Assembly (NCBI RefSeq): GCF_038806765.1
Contig: NZ_CP152389.1
Coordinates: forward strand, 1,922,001 to 1,986,000
Reading direction: 5' to 3'
DNA length: 64,000 nucleotides
DNA from: Mucilaginibacter sp. CSA2-8R
GTDB lineage: Bacteria; Bacteroidota; Bacteroidia; Sphingobacteriales; Sphingobacteriaceae
Shown piece after piece: positions 1 to 8,024 of this stretch. Positions within the stretch are counted from its first letter, which is position 1. Every line of letters begins with the position of its first letter. The translations under genes were made by a program, and so were the position numbers. The notes under the pieces were generated by a model. That model was not told the origin of the DNA. It did not search any database and saw only the letters and a list, made by a program, of their open reading frames with translations.

Positions 1-2
1 TT

Positions 3-326
3 GAGGTACCCGGCGAACATGCCGGGCATGTAGCCGGTGGCTCGGTACACCATGTGGCTTTCAGGGTTAAAAATGAGGAGATATTAATGCAATACCGTAA
101 AAAAATTGAAGCTTTAGGTCTGCACATTACTGATAAGATTGACCGTAACTATTTCTACTCACTATACTTCCGTGAACCGGGTGGTGTATTATTCGAATTG
201 GCAACCGATAACCCGGGCTTTAGTGTAGACGAGCCGGTGAACGAATTGGGTACTCATTTAAAACTGCCCGCTCAATACGAGCAGTTCCGCAGCGCCCTCG
301 AAACTACTTTACCAAAATTGGTTTAA
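3..326 (+). CDS. Ring-cleaving dioxygenase, glyoxalase/VOC fold (C-terminal part, cut by window edge)
   Basis: The reading frame is open from base 3, so the gene starts outside the window and only about 107 C-terminal residues are present. The visible part carries the VOC-type metal-binding motif GSVHHVAF and the FREPGGVLFELATD stretch with its metal-ligand glutamate, followed by the usual C-terminal tail of the MhqO/LinE-like extradiol dioxygenase family (normally about 310 residues). A GTG at 54 could serve as a start but would remove the histidine ligand motif, so it is rejected. Only 2 bases separate it from the next gene, a serine hydrolase. That dioxygenase-hydrolase pairing matches the mhqO-mhqD pair of Bacillus, which handles hydroquinones and quinones; function here is inferred. 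Confidence 0.85.
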   Translation, partial: EVPGEHAGHVAGGSVHHVAFRVKNEEILMQYRKKIEALGLHITDKIDRNYFYSLYFREPGGVLFELATDNPGFSVDEPVNELGTHLKLPAQYEQFRSALETTLPKLV

Positions 327-328
327 TT

Positions 329-961
329 ATGTATACACACAGCATTCAATATAAAACAGCCGGCACTCCGGCGGCACAAGCCAAAGGGGCGCTGGTAATG
401 CTGCACGGCCGCGGCGGTACGGCAGTCAACATAATTAGCCTAGCCCAAGAGCTGGATGCAGAGGGTTTGGCTATTTACGCTCCCGAAGCTACTAATAACA
501 GCTGGTACCCATATAGCTTTATGGCGCCCGAAGATGAGAATCAACCGGCGTTAAGTTCGGCACTGGACGTGATTGACCAACTGGTTAATAAAATTAAGGC
601 GGACGGAATACCGGCTGATCGCATTTACTTTATGGGGTTTTCGCAGGGAGCTTGTTTAACGCTTGAATACATTGCACGTAATGCGCAGGCCTATGGAGGC
701 GCTATTGCCTTTACCGGCGGACTGATCGGCGAAGAGTTATTGCCTGAACGTTATCAGGGAAATTTTGAGAATACCCCGGTGTTAATTACCACCGGCAACC
801 CTGATCCGCATGTGCCGCTGCACCGGGTAGAAGAAAGTGTAGCCTTACTCCAGAAGTTGGGTGCGCAGGTTACGCTCAAAGTTTATCCGGGCCGACTACA
901 CACCATTACCATGCCCGAGATTGAATTGGCTAACGAATTGCTCTCGGGTAAGTCTGCTTAA
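329..961 (+). CDS. Alpha/beta hydrolase, phospholipase/carboxylesterase family (MhqD/YpfH-like)
   Basis: A 210-residue cytoplasmic serine hydrolase of normal family length. The oxyanion region LVMLHGRGG is near residues 23-31, the nucleophile elbow GFSQGA near 103-108, an acid in TGNPDPHVP near 155-163 and the catalytic histidine in GRLHTI near 190. It follows the ring-cleaving dioxygenase by 2 bases and should be co-transcribed with it. Homologues next to MhqO-type dioxygenases are linked to quinone and electrophile resistance; the exact ester substrate cannot be read from sequence. GNAT and cupin genes follow in the same direction with short gaps, suggesting one operon. Confidence 0.85.
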   Translation: MYTHSIQYKTAGTPAAQAKGALVMLHGRGGTAVNIISLAQELDAEGLAIYAPEATNNSWYPYSFMAPEDENQPALSSALDVIDQLVNKIKADGIPADRIYFMGFSQGACLTLEYIARNAQAYGGAIAFTGGLIGEELLPERYQGNFENTPVLITTGNPDPHVPLHRVEESVALLQKLGAQVTLKVYPGRLHTITMPEIELANELLSGKSA

Positions 962-997
962 CGGTGTATAAATTAATGTAAGTTAAAGCCTAATATC

Positions 998-1282
998 ATG
1001 AACTTCGACAGCATTCCTTTAGTTAACCATGAGTCCTTAAATCACTTTGAGCTAACCGTTAAGGGGCAACTGGCGTTTATAGATTATAAACTCAAAGACA
1101 ATAAAATATACCTCATTCATACCGAGGTGCCCGAAACATTGAGGGGCACGGGTAGTGCCGAGGCTATAGTGAGCAAGGCTCTTCATTTCATTGAGGATCA
1201 TCAACTAAAACTGGTGCCGCTATGTTCTTATGTACAGGTTTATTTAAAGCGCCATCCGGAATGGAACAGGTTATTAGCTTAA
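998..1282 (+). CDS. GNAT-like N-acetyltransferase (YjdJ type, small)
   Basis: A 94-residue protein matching the short GNAT-like family (COG2388 type). Visible marks are the N-terminal NHFEL segment, LAFIDYKL, IHTEVPETLRGTGSAEAIVSKAL (the acetyl-CoA pyrophosphate loop, with RGTGSA) and a terminal VPLCSYVQVYLKRHPEW motif. The protein is compact and complete. Substrate is unknown for this family. It lies 37 bases after the serine hydrolase and 17 bases before a cupin gene, and probably belongs to the same stress-related transcription unit. Confidence 0.8.
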   Translation: MNFDSIPLVNHESLNHFELTVKGQLAFIDYKLKDNKIYLIHTEVPETLRGTGSAEAIVSKALHFIEDHQLKLVPLCSYVQVYLKRHPEWNRLLA

Positions 1283-1298
1283 TAATAATAATATAGCT

Positions 1299-1652
1299 AT
1301 GCAAACTTTCAAAGTAACGCGTGTTTATACCAGCCCCGGCGGGCACAGCTATTTCGATGCGCTCGAATACCCTTTAACTGATGCCGGGCCGATCGGGTCA
1401 TTGTCAGATAAGGTGGCGGTGAGCCAGGTAATATTTAGAAAGGTGCCGCCCGGGTATGACGATTGGCACAACGCCCCGCAAAAGCAGTTTGTTGTATTGC
1501 TGAATGGTGGTGTTGAAATTGAAACTTCGCTGGGCGAAAAGCGAAGTTTTGAACAGGGCGAAATATTGTTGATGGAAGACACCACAGGTAAAGGACATCG
1601 CAGCCGCAACCTGCTACCACAAGAACGGACATCGCTTTTTATCATATTTTAA
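1299..1652 (+). CDS. Cupin-domain protein
   Basis: A 117-residue single-domain cupin. The barrel is suggested by FVVLLNGGVEIETSLGEKRSF followed by QGEILLMEDTTGKGHRSR, where the histidine in GKGHRS fits cupin motif 2; motif 1 lacks the full HxH metal set, with only DDWHNAPQKQ visible. Proteins of this type are often annotated as hypothetical cupins, and no reaction can be assigned. It closes the four-gene run that begins with the ring-cleaving dioxygenase. Overlapping minus-strand frames in 1349-1645 are shadows of this gene. Confidence 0.75.
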   Translation: MQTFKVTRVYTSPGGHSYFDALEYPLTDAGPIGSLSDKVAVSQVIFRKVPPGYDDWHNAPQKQFVVLLNGGVEIETSLGEKRSFEQGEILLMEDTTGKGHRSRNLLPQERTSLFIIF

Positions 1653-1785
1653 ATTTACCAGTAAACAAAGTTCGGTGCAGTGCGCCGGGCTTCGTTTGTT
1701 TTGGCATATATGCACCACGCAACAACAGCTCTTAGTTCAATTGTATGGGTAATTTGTATATTTAGGCACTTTAAGTTTTCTAAGT

Positions 1786-3192
1786 ATGGAGCAAGTTACG
1801 GTAAGCTGGTTACAAACAATCGAGGCGTTGCAGGGAGTACCAGATGAGCAACTGCAATGGCTGATAGATCATAGCGTATTACAGAACTTAAACGACGGCG
1901 ACTATATCTTTAAACGCGATGAGCCGCTGAGTGGTACCTTCTTTATTTTTTTAGGTAAGCTGCGCATTTATCGGCTGCAAAATGGTGTGCGCACCGAACT
2001 CGTTACCCTTCATGAGCGCGAAATTACCGGCTTTTTACCTTACTCAAGAGGCAAAATAGCTTTTGGTGATGGGGTGGCTGTGGGGAAAACCTTAATCATG
2101 ACGCTTCCGGTTGATCAATGTCCTGAACTCATTAAAACTTATTATGAGCTTACCCAGGCATTGGTAAGCATCATGAGTAACCGGGTACGCGACTCAACTG
2201 CTATGATGCAGCAGAACGAAAAAATGATGGCCTTAGGTAAGCTTTCGGCCGGCTTGGCACACGAGCTAAACAATCCGGCATCATCTATTGTACGTAATGC
2301 AGCCTCATTAAAAAAACATTTGCAATCGCAACCCGACTTGTTTGCCAAACTGGTAGCTGTACATATGGATGCTGACCGTATTGGTATGGTGAAGGCGGAA
2401 ATTACTCGTATTTTAGACCGTGATAATACTATCCGTTTAAGCCTGCGCGAGCGCAGTCAACTGGAAAGTGACATGGCCGAATGGCTGGACGACTACCAGA
2501 TCGCCAACCCCGATGAGATTGCTGAAAACCTGGTAAGTTATGGATTTAGTATAGACGACTTAGGCAGTATTTGCCGCCATATGACTGCTGAAGCTGCAAC
2601 GCCAGTATTTGAGTGGATACATGATACCTTGCTGTCGGCTAAAATGGTTGCAGATATTCATGATGCTTCGCAACGTATCGCTTCCTTAATTACTTCAATA
2701 AAAACCTTTACCCACATGGATAGGGGACAAGACAAGCAATTTACCCCCGTCGAGACCGGCTTGCGCAATACGCTTACTATGTTGGGGCATAAATTAAAGG
2801 AGAGCAAGATAAAAGTAGTGGAGCAGTATGATGCCGCATTGCCGCCCGTTAACATGTTGGTAGGAGAGCTTAACCAGGTTTGGACTAACCTGATTGATAA
2901 TGCCATTGATGCTATGGAAGTAAACAGCGGCGGCACCCTAACTATAAAAACCCGAAAAGACCGCGACTATGCTGAGGTCATTATCGCGGATGATGGTCCG
3001 GGCATCCCCGACGAAATCCAAAACCGCATCTTCGATCCATTTTTTACTACCAAATCAATGGGCAAAGGTACGGGTATGGGGCTTGAGGTTGTACAGCGTA
3101 TTATTAAGCAGCAGCACCACGGCTCCATTAAAGTGAACAGCCAACCGGGGCACACCGAATTTGTTATTTGTATACCTATTAACAATCGCTAA
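1786..3192 (+). CDS. Cyclic-nucleotide-binding-domain sensor histidine kinase
   Basis: A 468-residue soluble kinase without membrane segments. Residues about 15-130 form a cNMP/CRP-like sensor domain (GDYIFKRDEPLSGTFFIFLGKLRIY). The phosphoacceptor is His159 in the H-box GLAHELNNPASS. A long helical stretch (about 170-300) separates this from the ATPase, which has N-box NLIDNAIDAME (about 368-378), G1 DDGPGIP, F-box FDPFFTTK and G2 GKGTGMGLEV (about 402-434). The AHELNNPA type H-box is, from memory, typical of cNMP-domain kinases encoded beside thioredoxin-reductase-like flavoproteins. Here the next gene, 26 bases downstream, is exactly such a flavoprotein fused to a receiver domain, so the two very likely form one signalling unit. 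The ligand of the sensor domain is unknown. Confidence 0.9.
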   Translation: MEQVTVSWLQTIEALQGVPDEQLQWLIDHSVLQNLNDGDYIFKRDEPLSGTFFIFLGKLRIYRLQNGVRTELVTLHEREITGFLPYSRGKIAFGDGVAVGKTLIMTLPVDQCPELIKTYYELTQALVSIMSNRVRDSTAMMQQNEKMMALGKLSAGLAHELNNPASSIVRNAASLKKHLQSQPDLFAKLVAVHMDADRIGMVKAEITRILDRDNTIRLSLRERSQLESDMAEWLDDYQIANPDEIAENLVSYGFSIDDLGSICRHMTAEAATPVFEWIHDTLLSAKMVADIHDASQRIASLITSIKTFTHMDRGQDKQFTPVETGLRNTLTMLGHKLKESKIKVVEQYDAALPPVNMLVGELNQVWTNLIDNAIDAMEVNSGGTLTIKTRKDRDYAEVIIADDGPGIPDEIQNRIFDPFFTTKSMGKGTGMGLEVVQRIIKQQHHGSIKVNSQPGHTEFVICIPINNR

Positions 3193-3218
3193 GTCAATCC
3201 TTAAATAAAAAAGATGTT

Positions 3219-4880
3219 ATGAGTCGCCCTATAATAATTGCTATTGATGACGATGTACAGGTATTGCGAGCCATTACCCGCGATTTGCGGCAGCAATACG
3301 GTAAAGAATATAAGATTATAAACACCGAGTCGGCCAACGAAGCGTTGGAAACGTTGGTGGAAATGAAAAACGCAGGCGACGTGGTGGCCTTGTTCATCAG
3401 CGATCAGCGCATGCCCGAAATGCCCGGCGTAGATTTTTTACAAAAAGCCATGCAGATATATCCTAACGCTAAGCGGGTATTATTAACTGCATATTCAGAT
3501 ACTGACGCCGCCATCAAGGCCATTAATGATGTGCAGCTGGACTATTACTTAATGAAGCCTTGGGATCCGCCCGAGGATAAGCTATACCCGGTGATTAATG
3601 ATTTGCTGGACGACTGGCATGTGGATTATACACCGGAATTTAAGGGTATTAAGTTAATGGGTTATCAATTTTCGCCGCAATCGCACGTAGTTAAAGATTA
3701 CCTGAGCAGTAACCTCATCCCATACCAATGGCTGGATGTAGAGCGTAACGAAGAGGCAAAAAAACTATTTGCCGTTAATAAATTAACTAACGATAACTTG
3801 CCGGTAATAATTTATGAAGATGGTACCTGCCAGCAACGACCAACGATTAACCAGATTGCCGAAAAATTGGGTATTAGCCCACAGCTAACTAACCAGATTT
3901 ACGACGTGGTGATTATTGGTGCAGGCCCTGCCGGATTAGCTGCATCAGTTTACGGTGCGTCCGAAGGTTTACGTACCCTATTGATTGAGCGTAAAGCGCC
4001 GGGCGGTCAGGCTGGGTCAAGCTCTCGTATAGAAAACTATTTAGGTTTTCCGGCTGGTTTGAGTGGCGCCGACTTAACACATCGCGCTATTAGTCAAGCC
4101 AGGCGTTTAGGTGCGGAGTTTTTATCGCCCCGAACGGTACACGACATTCAGGAGCGCGAAGGGTATAAGTATATTATTTTAGATGATGGATCTGAAATCA
4201 TCAGCCGTTCAATCGTCATCACTACCGGGGTAGATTACCGGAAATTGGAAGTGCCCGGAATAGACCAGTTTACCGGTGCCGGTATATATTATGGTGCCGC
4301 CATGACGGAGGCCGCGGCATGTAAAGACAAGCCTGTATATATCATTGGCGGAGGCAACTCGGCCGGACAGGCGGCTATGTATCTGTCTAAATTTGCTAAA
4401 CAGGTAAACATTGTTATCCGTCGTGAGAGTTTGGAAGCAACTATGTCGGCTTATTTAATTGAGCAGATTGCCAACACGCCAAATATCACCATATTACCTT
4501 ACACAGAGGTGATTGAAGCTAAAGGCCATAATTGCCTGGAAGAACTGACACTCGTCAATGTAAACACCCGCGAAACGGTTACTGAAAAGGCAACCGCGCT
4601 TTACATCTTTATCGGCGCCAAGCCTTATACCGATTGGGTACAGATGGGCATCATCAAAAACAAAGGGAATTTTATAGAAACCGGCCGTGATTTGAACGGA
4701 CGCGAAGGCTTTGCCAAAAACTGGAAATTAAAACGTGACCCTTATCTGCTCGAAACCAGTTGCCCCGGCATATTTGCCGCCGGTGATGTACGGGCCGGAG
4801 CCATGAACCGGGTTGCCTCTGCCGTAGGCGAAGGTTCCATGGCTATTAGCTTTGTTCACAAATACCTGGCGGATGTTTAG
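3219..4880 (+). CDS. Response regulator fused to thioredoxin-reductase-like FAD oxidoreductase
   Basis: A 553-residue three-part protein. Residues 1-130 are a receiver domain with acidic D10-D12, phosphoacceptor Asp62 (SDQRMPEMPG), Thr90 and Lys113 (MKPW). Residues about 145-220 look like a glutaredoxin-type fold but lack a CxxC. Residues 228-553 are a thioredoxin-reductase-like flavoprotein with FAD motif GAGPAG (234-239), NADPH motif GGGNSAG (377-383) and C-terminal GIFAAGDV (517-524). Where bacterial thioredoxin reductases have CATC, this protein reads YYGAAMTEAAAC, so the usual dithiol is absent. It therefore probably is not a standard thioredoxin reductase. The adjacent cNMP-domain kinase is the likely phosphodonor; output may be redox or NAD(P)H dependent. 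Confidence 0.9.
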   Translation: MSRPIIIAIDDDVQVLRAITRDLRQQYGKEYKIINTESANEALETLVEMKNAGDVVALFISDQRMPEMPGVDFLQKAMQIYPNAKRVLLTAYSDTDAAIKAINDVQLDYYLMKPWDPPEDKLYPVINDLLDDWHVDYTPEFKGIKLMGYQFSPQSHVVKDYLSSNLIPYQWLDVERNEEAKKLFAVNKLTNDNLPVIIYEDGTCQQRPTINQIAEKLGISPQLTNQIYDVVIIGAGPAGLAASVYGASEGLRTLLIERKAPGGQAGSSSRIENYLGFPAGLSGADLTHRAISQARRLGAEFLSPRTVHDIQEREGYKYIILDDGSEIISRSIVITTGVDYRKLEVPGIDQFTGAGIYYGAAMTEAAACKDKPVYIIGGGNSAGQAAMYLSKFAKQVNIVIRRESLEATMSAYLIEQIANTPNITILPYTEVIEAKGHNCLEELTLVNVNTRETVTEKATALYIFIGAKPYTDWVQMGIIKNKGNFIETGRDLNGREGFAKNWKLKRDPYLLETSCPGIFAAGDVRAGAMNRVASAVGEGSMAISFVHKYLADV

Positions 4881-4910
4881 AGTTAAGCCAGTGTGTTAAA
4901 ATATTCTTCC

Positions 4911-4938
4911 AGCCATTTGCTCAGCAAATGGCTTTTTT
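4911..4938 (+). terminator. Rho-independent terminator after the flavoprotein
   Basis: Perfect inverted repeat AGCCATTTGCT/AGCAAATGGCT with a one-base loop, followed by six T residues. It lies 31 bases after the stop of the receiver-flavoprotein gene and ends the kinase-regulator unit before the convergent molybdoenzyme gene. Confidence 0.9.
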
Positions 4939-4951
4939 GTTGCCACAAAAC

Positions 4952-5749
4952 CTACAATCCCGAAAAGTAATCATACCCCAGTTCGGCCCAGTAATCGGGT
5001 GGGCGCTCGTTACTGAAAAATATATTGCCAATCCGCTTTAAGTTCTTGATGCCGTATTTGGTAGGGATGATGAGCCGCAAAGGCGCACCATGCTCAGGTG
5101 GTAACGGCTGCCCGCTAACTTCGTAACAAAGCAGCGTTTGCGGGTGCATAGCGCTCGGCATATCAATACCAACATAGTATTTTTTGTCGGGAGTGTTCAT
5201 CCCCACGTACGCCATGGTTGATTGTTCAGTCAGATTATAATGTTTTACAAAATCACTGAATTTGACGCCCCCCCAATGGCTAATCTGGCTCCAGCCTTCC
5301 ACGCATTTAAATTCAAATGCAAACTCAGTTTTGGGTAGTTTCTTGAATTCGTCCAGGGTGATTTTAAAGCTTTCGGAGGTGTTTTTATAAACGGTTAATG
5401 CCCAGTCCTCAACGGCGTTTCCCTTAATACCAATGTCGCCGTTTACCCGGGGCTTTTTAGCCGCCATGATTTTGGGATATGTCTTAGATAAATGATCCGG
5501 GCTTACAGCACTTTCGGCTAATTCGCCGTTGATGTCTAAAAACTTTCTTAAAGGGGCACGGGCGCCTGCGGTAGCATCGGCGGCTGTTTCTTTAGGGGCG
5601 TGATACAACTTATCCCAACTCCAATAAGCAAAAGCACCGCCGGCCAGCAGCGTTAAAGATGATATAAAAGTGCGCCGATTTGCTTTACGTGCATCAAACA
5701 ATTCTACCTCTTTGGGCTGTTGTTGGTCTGTGTTTTCAGGCATTTCCAT
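4952..5749 (-). CDS. Molybdopterin-dependent oxidoreductase (sulfite oxidase/MsrP-like fold)
   Basis: A 265-residue protein with an N-terminal NRRTFIS sequence and hydrophobic stretch (residues about 25-45), resembling a Tat-type signal or anchor, so it probably acts outside the inner membrane. The Moco-binding fold is shown by FEFKCVEGWSQISHWGGV, with Cys149 as the expected molybdenum ligand, then KYYVGIDMPSAMHPQTLL and the terminal RLIIPTKYGIKNLKRIGNI. It overlaps by 14 bases the upstream cytochrome b gene, which should supply electrons. This is analogous to the MsrP-MsrQ methionine-sulfoxide repair pair, but the cytochrome belongs to another family, so the substrate remains open. Confidence 0.85.
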   Translation of the reverse strand: MEMPENTDQQQPKEVELFDARKANRRTFISSLTLLAGGAFAYWSWDKLYHAPKETAADATAGARAPLRKFLDINGELAESAVSPDHLSKTYPKIMAAKKPRVNGDIGIKGNAVEDWALTVYKNTSESFKITLDEFKKLPKTEFAFEFKCVEGWSQISHWGGVKFSDFVKHYNLTEQSTMAYVGMNTPDKKYYVGIDMPSAMHPQTLLCYEVSGQPLPPEHGAPLRLIIPTKYGIKNLKRIGNIFFSNERPPDYWAELGYDYFSGL

Positions 5750-6437
5750 CGTCGTTGTCTCTTTTAGCTATAATTTTTGCCGTTGATGCATCAGTTACCT
5801 CAAAGCCCCGCACCATGCTGATAAAGTTTTGCCACCCGGCTAAAATTACCTGCACAATATGAATCACAAAAAACAGGCAGTATAAAATGGTTAATGTAAA
5901 ATGAATAAGCCGTGCCGTTTTATAACCGCCGCACAACCATACCAGCCAGTATAACTGAGCAGGTTTGTAAATAGCCAGCCCGGTAAGTAACGAACCTGCA
6001 CCCATAACGATTACAGCAGTATAAGCTATTCGTTGGGCCGCATTGTATTTGTTTTGCGGTGGTGCAGTTTTGCGTAAATGCAAATCGTGTAACAATACCA
6101 GCCAGGCTTCGCGCCATGACGATCTTTTAGGCAACAAGTATCGCCATTCGCCCGAGATGGCTGTATACAAAACGTACAGCAACCCATTGATGGCGAAGAG
6201 CCACATAAATACAAAGTGAAAGGCCATACCCTCGGCCAGCCTTCGTTTAATATGATACTTCTGATAAAACCACTCGGGGAAAAACTTAAATAAAGTATGC
6301 CCAAATAATTTAATAGCATAAGGGTCGTAAGCCCAGTAAATCAGCAGCCCACTCCATATCATGATCGCCAGCAACGGAAAGTTAATCCAATGAAACCACC
6401 GTATGGCTGCCGGATGCTTATTTACAATGTACTTCAT
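5736..6437 (-). CDS. Cytochrome b561-type membrane subunit
   Basis: A 233-residue membrane protein with about four to five hydrophobic helices and histidines placed as heme ligands (AIRWFHWINF near residue 17, MAFHFVFMWLFAINGL near 75, LIHFTLTILYCLFFVIHIVQVI near 185-205). This matches the prokaryotic cytochrome b561 / thiosulfate-reductase-like cytochrome b family. It is the first gene of a two-gene unit with the molybdopterin oxidoreductase, whose start codon lies inside its 3' end. It likely passes electrons from the quinone pool to the exported molybdoenzyme. Confidence 0.85.
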   Translation of the reverse strand: MKYIVNKHPAAIRWFHWINFPLLAIMIWSGLLIYWAYDPYAIKLFGHTLFKFFPEWFYQKYHIKRRLAEGMAFHFVFMWLFAINGLLYVLYTAISGEWRYLLPKRSSWREAWLVLLHDLHLRKTAPPQNKYNAAQRIAYTAVIVMGAGSLLTGLAIYKPAQLYWLVWLCGGYKTARLIHFTLTILYCLFFVIHIVQVILAGWQNFISMVRGFEVTDASTAKIIAKRDNDDGNA

Positions 6438-6539
6438 GTAATGCTGTTATAACGGTATAAATGTTGCAAATTTTTTGAATATTATGCCTGTTACATTTAA
6501 CACAATTTTGTTTACAAATTACTATAGTATAATAGTAAA

Positions 6540-6587
6540 AATTAAAAGCCCCGATGCTGGTTTTGTCCAACGCCGGGGCTTTTAATT
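6540..6587 (-). terminator. Terminator after PPOX-family gene
   Basis: Fourteen-base perfect arms (AATTAAAAGCCCCG and its complement) around a 20-base loop, with A/T-rich flanks. It sits just past the stop of the minus-strand gene 6602-7141. Confidence 0.8.
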
Positions 6588-6601
6588 TAAATGCAATGGT
6601 G

Positions 6602-7141
6602 TTAATCTATATCCAGCTTGCCTTCAATAGAATCATCCAGAGTTTTACCTAAAACTGCACCGGCGGCTTGCTTAACAAAAGCTATGGCGTTGCCATGTTT
6701 ATTATCCCAGTAATAACCTTCGCTTGGTTCTACCTTAATTACGGTGATGCGCGGATCGTCTTCGCCTCCGGTAAACCAGGTTTTTAATATCGGTTGCCAA
6801 AGCTCTTTAATTTTTTCTTTGTCTTTACTTATCTCGGCAATGCCGTAGATGTTTAAAAAGTCAGAATGTGCCGAACCTTGAAACAGCAGGTGTACAAATG
6901 GGTCATGCGAAATCTCTTCGTTTTTATGGCTGTCGTCTGAGCTTAAAAACCAAAAGTTACCGTCATCGTCTATCTTTTGCGCAGACATAGGGCGGGTTGA
7001 AAAAGGTACACCAGTTTTGATGTTAGAACAAAAAAAACAGGTTTCAGCTTTTTCAGCTAATTCTTTAATTTTCTGTTTGGCTTCTTCGCCCTGCAGGTTT
7101 TTTAAGTTATCTTCAGGTTGTTGCTGATTAATGCTATCCAT
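6602..7141 (-). CDS. Pyridoxamine 5'-phosphate oxidase-family protein (general stress protein 26-like)
   Basis: A 179-residue protein counted from the ATG at 7141 (MDSINQQQ). A start 12 codons upstream at 7177 is possible but adds an untypical MICIYRYKIF extension. The split-barrel FMN-binding fold is indicated by CFFCSNIKTGVPFSTRPMS, NFWFLSSDDSHK and DPFVHLLFQGSAHSDFLNIYGIAEI, followed by a W-rich segment ILKTWFTGG and YYWDNKHG. It matches the stress-associated pyridoxamine-phosphate-oxidase-related family (about 160-180 residues), which binds flavin; the reaction is not established. It is a single gene with its own terminator. Confidence 0.85.
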   Translation of the reverse strand: MDSINQQQPEDNLKNLQGEEAKQKIKELAEKAETCFFCSNIKTGVPFSTRPMSAQKIDDDGNFWFLSSDDSHKNEEISHDPFVHLLFQGSAHSDFLNIYGIAEISKDKEKIKELWQPILKTWFTGGEDDPRITVIKVEPSEGYYWDNKHGNAIAFVKQAAGAVLGKTLDDSIEGKLDID

Positions 7142-7271
7142 AATTATAAATATTTTATATCGGTAAATGCATATCAATAACCAGCCGGTAACGCTTTTGT
7201 GTGCAACAAATTTGATTTATAAACCGGCAGTTTGAGCCTGAGATTTTGTTAGTAGCCAACAAGCTGCTTTA

Positions 7272-7949
7272 CTACTCAATCTGCCAGTCGATAGGTGTCT
7301 TGTTCTGCGAACTGAGCAGTGCGTTGGTTTTGCTAAAATGCTTGCATCCAAAAAAGCCATTATCGGCTGAGTAAGGTGAGGGATGAGCTGCTTTTAGTAT
7401 ATAATGTTTTTGATCATCAATCAGCTCTGATTTAGCCTGCGCAAACTTGCCCCATAACAAAAATACCACGCCCTCTTTTTCTTCAGATATTTTGCGGATA
7501 ACCGTATCCGTAAAAATCTCCCAGCCCTTTTTTTGATGCGAGCCTGGTTTGCCCGCCTGCACGGTAAGCGTAGCGTTTAATAACAGCACGCCTTGGTCTG
7601 CCCATTTGGTGAGGTCGCCGTGGTTGGGTATAGTAAAACCCGAAACATCTGTTTGCAGTTCTTTATATATATTTTTTAACGATGGCGGCACGGTGATACC
7701 CTTTTGTACGGCAAACGAAAGACCGAATGCCTGGTTAGCGCCATGATATGGGTCCTGGCCTAGTATTACTGCTTTCAGGTTATCAAATGGCGTATGGTTA
7801 AAAGCGTAAAAAATATCGCTGCCTTTTGGATATACCTTATGGCCCGCATCTTTTTCTTCTTTTAAAAATTGTTTAAGCTTAATCATGTAGTCTTTTTCAA
7901 ACTCATCATGAAGTATTTTGAGCCAGGAGGCTTCTATCTCAACAGCCAT
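7272..7949 (-). CDS. ung: Uracil-DNA glycosylase
   Basis: A 225-residue family-1 uracil-DNA glycosylase, the base-excision repair enzyme that removes uracil from DNA. The catalytic water-activating motif GQDPYHG (Asp66) and the minor-groove loop HPSPYSADNGFFGCKHFS near residue 189 are intact; LLNATLTV and FLLWGKFAQ are also conserved. Length is normal, and the ATG at 7949 gives the expected N-terminus. It is transcribed alone and divergently from the gene at 8025. Confidence 0.97.
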   Translation of the reverse strand: MAVEIEASWLKILHDEFEKDYMIKLKQFLKEEKDAGHKVYPKGSDIFYAFNHTPFDNLKAVILGQDPYHGANQAFGLSFAVQKGITVPPSLKNIYKELQTDVSGFTIPNHGDLTKWADQGVLLLNATLTVQAGKPGSHQKKGWEIFTDTVIRKISEEKEGVVFLLWGKFAQAKSELIDDQKHYILKAAHPSPYSADNGFFGCKHFSKTNALLSSQNKTPIDWQIE

Positions 7950-7969
7950 ATAATTTTTTGTTCGGTTAA

Positions 7970-8000
7970 TTGCTTAAGCGTATAAATAAACGGATATTTG
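7970..8000 (+). promoter_or_regulatory. Candidate Bacteroidota-type promoter
   Basis: TTG at 7970-7972 and GATATTTG at 7993-8000 (7 of 8 matches to TAnnTTTG) are separated by 20 bases, the spacing expected for the Bacteroidota primary sigma factor. It lies about 25 bases before the ATG at 8025, and supports that start over an upstream TTG at 7998, which falls inside the -7 box. Confidence 0.5.
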
Positions 8001-8024
8001 CACTTTATTACAAAAGTACAAACG

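Noticed and set aside
3219..4880. Receiver-flavoprotein fusion as an assembly or frameshift artefact
   Set aside because: The frame is continuous, all domains have intact motifs and the neighbour kinase makes functional sense.
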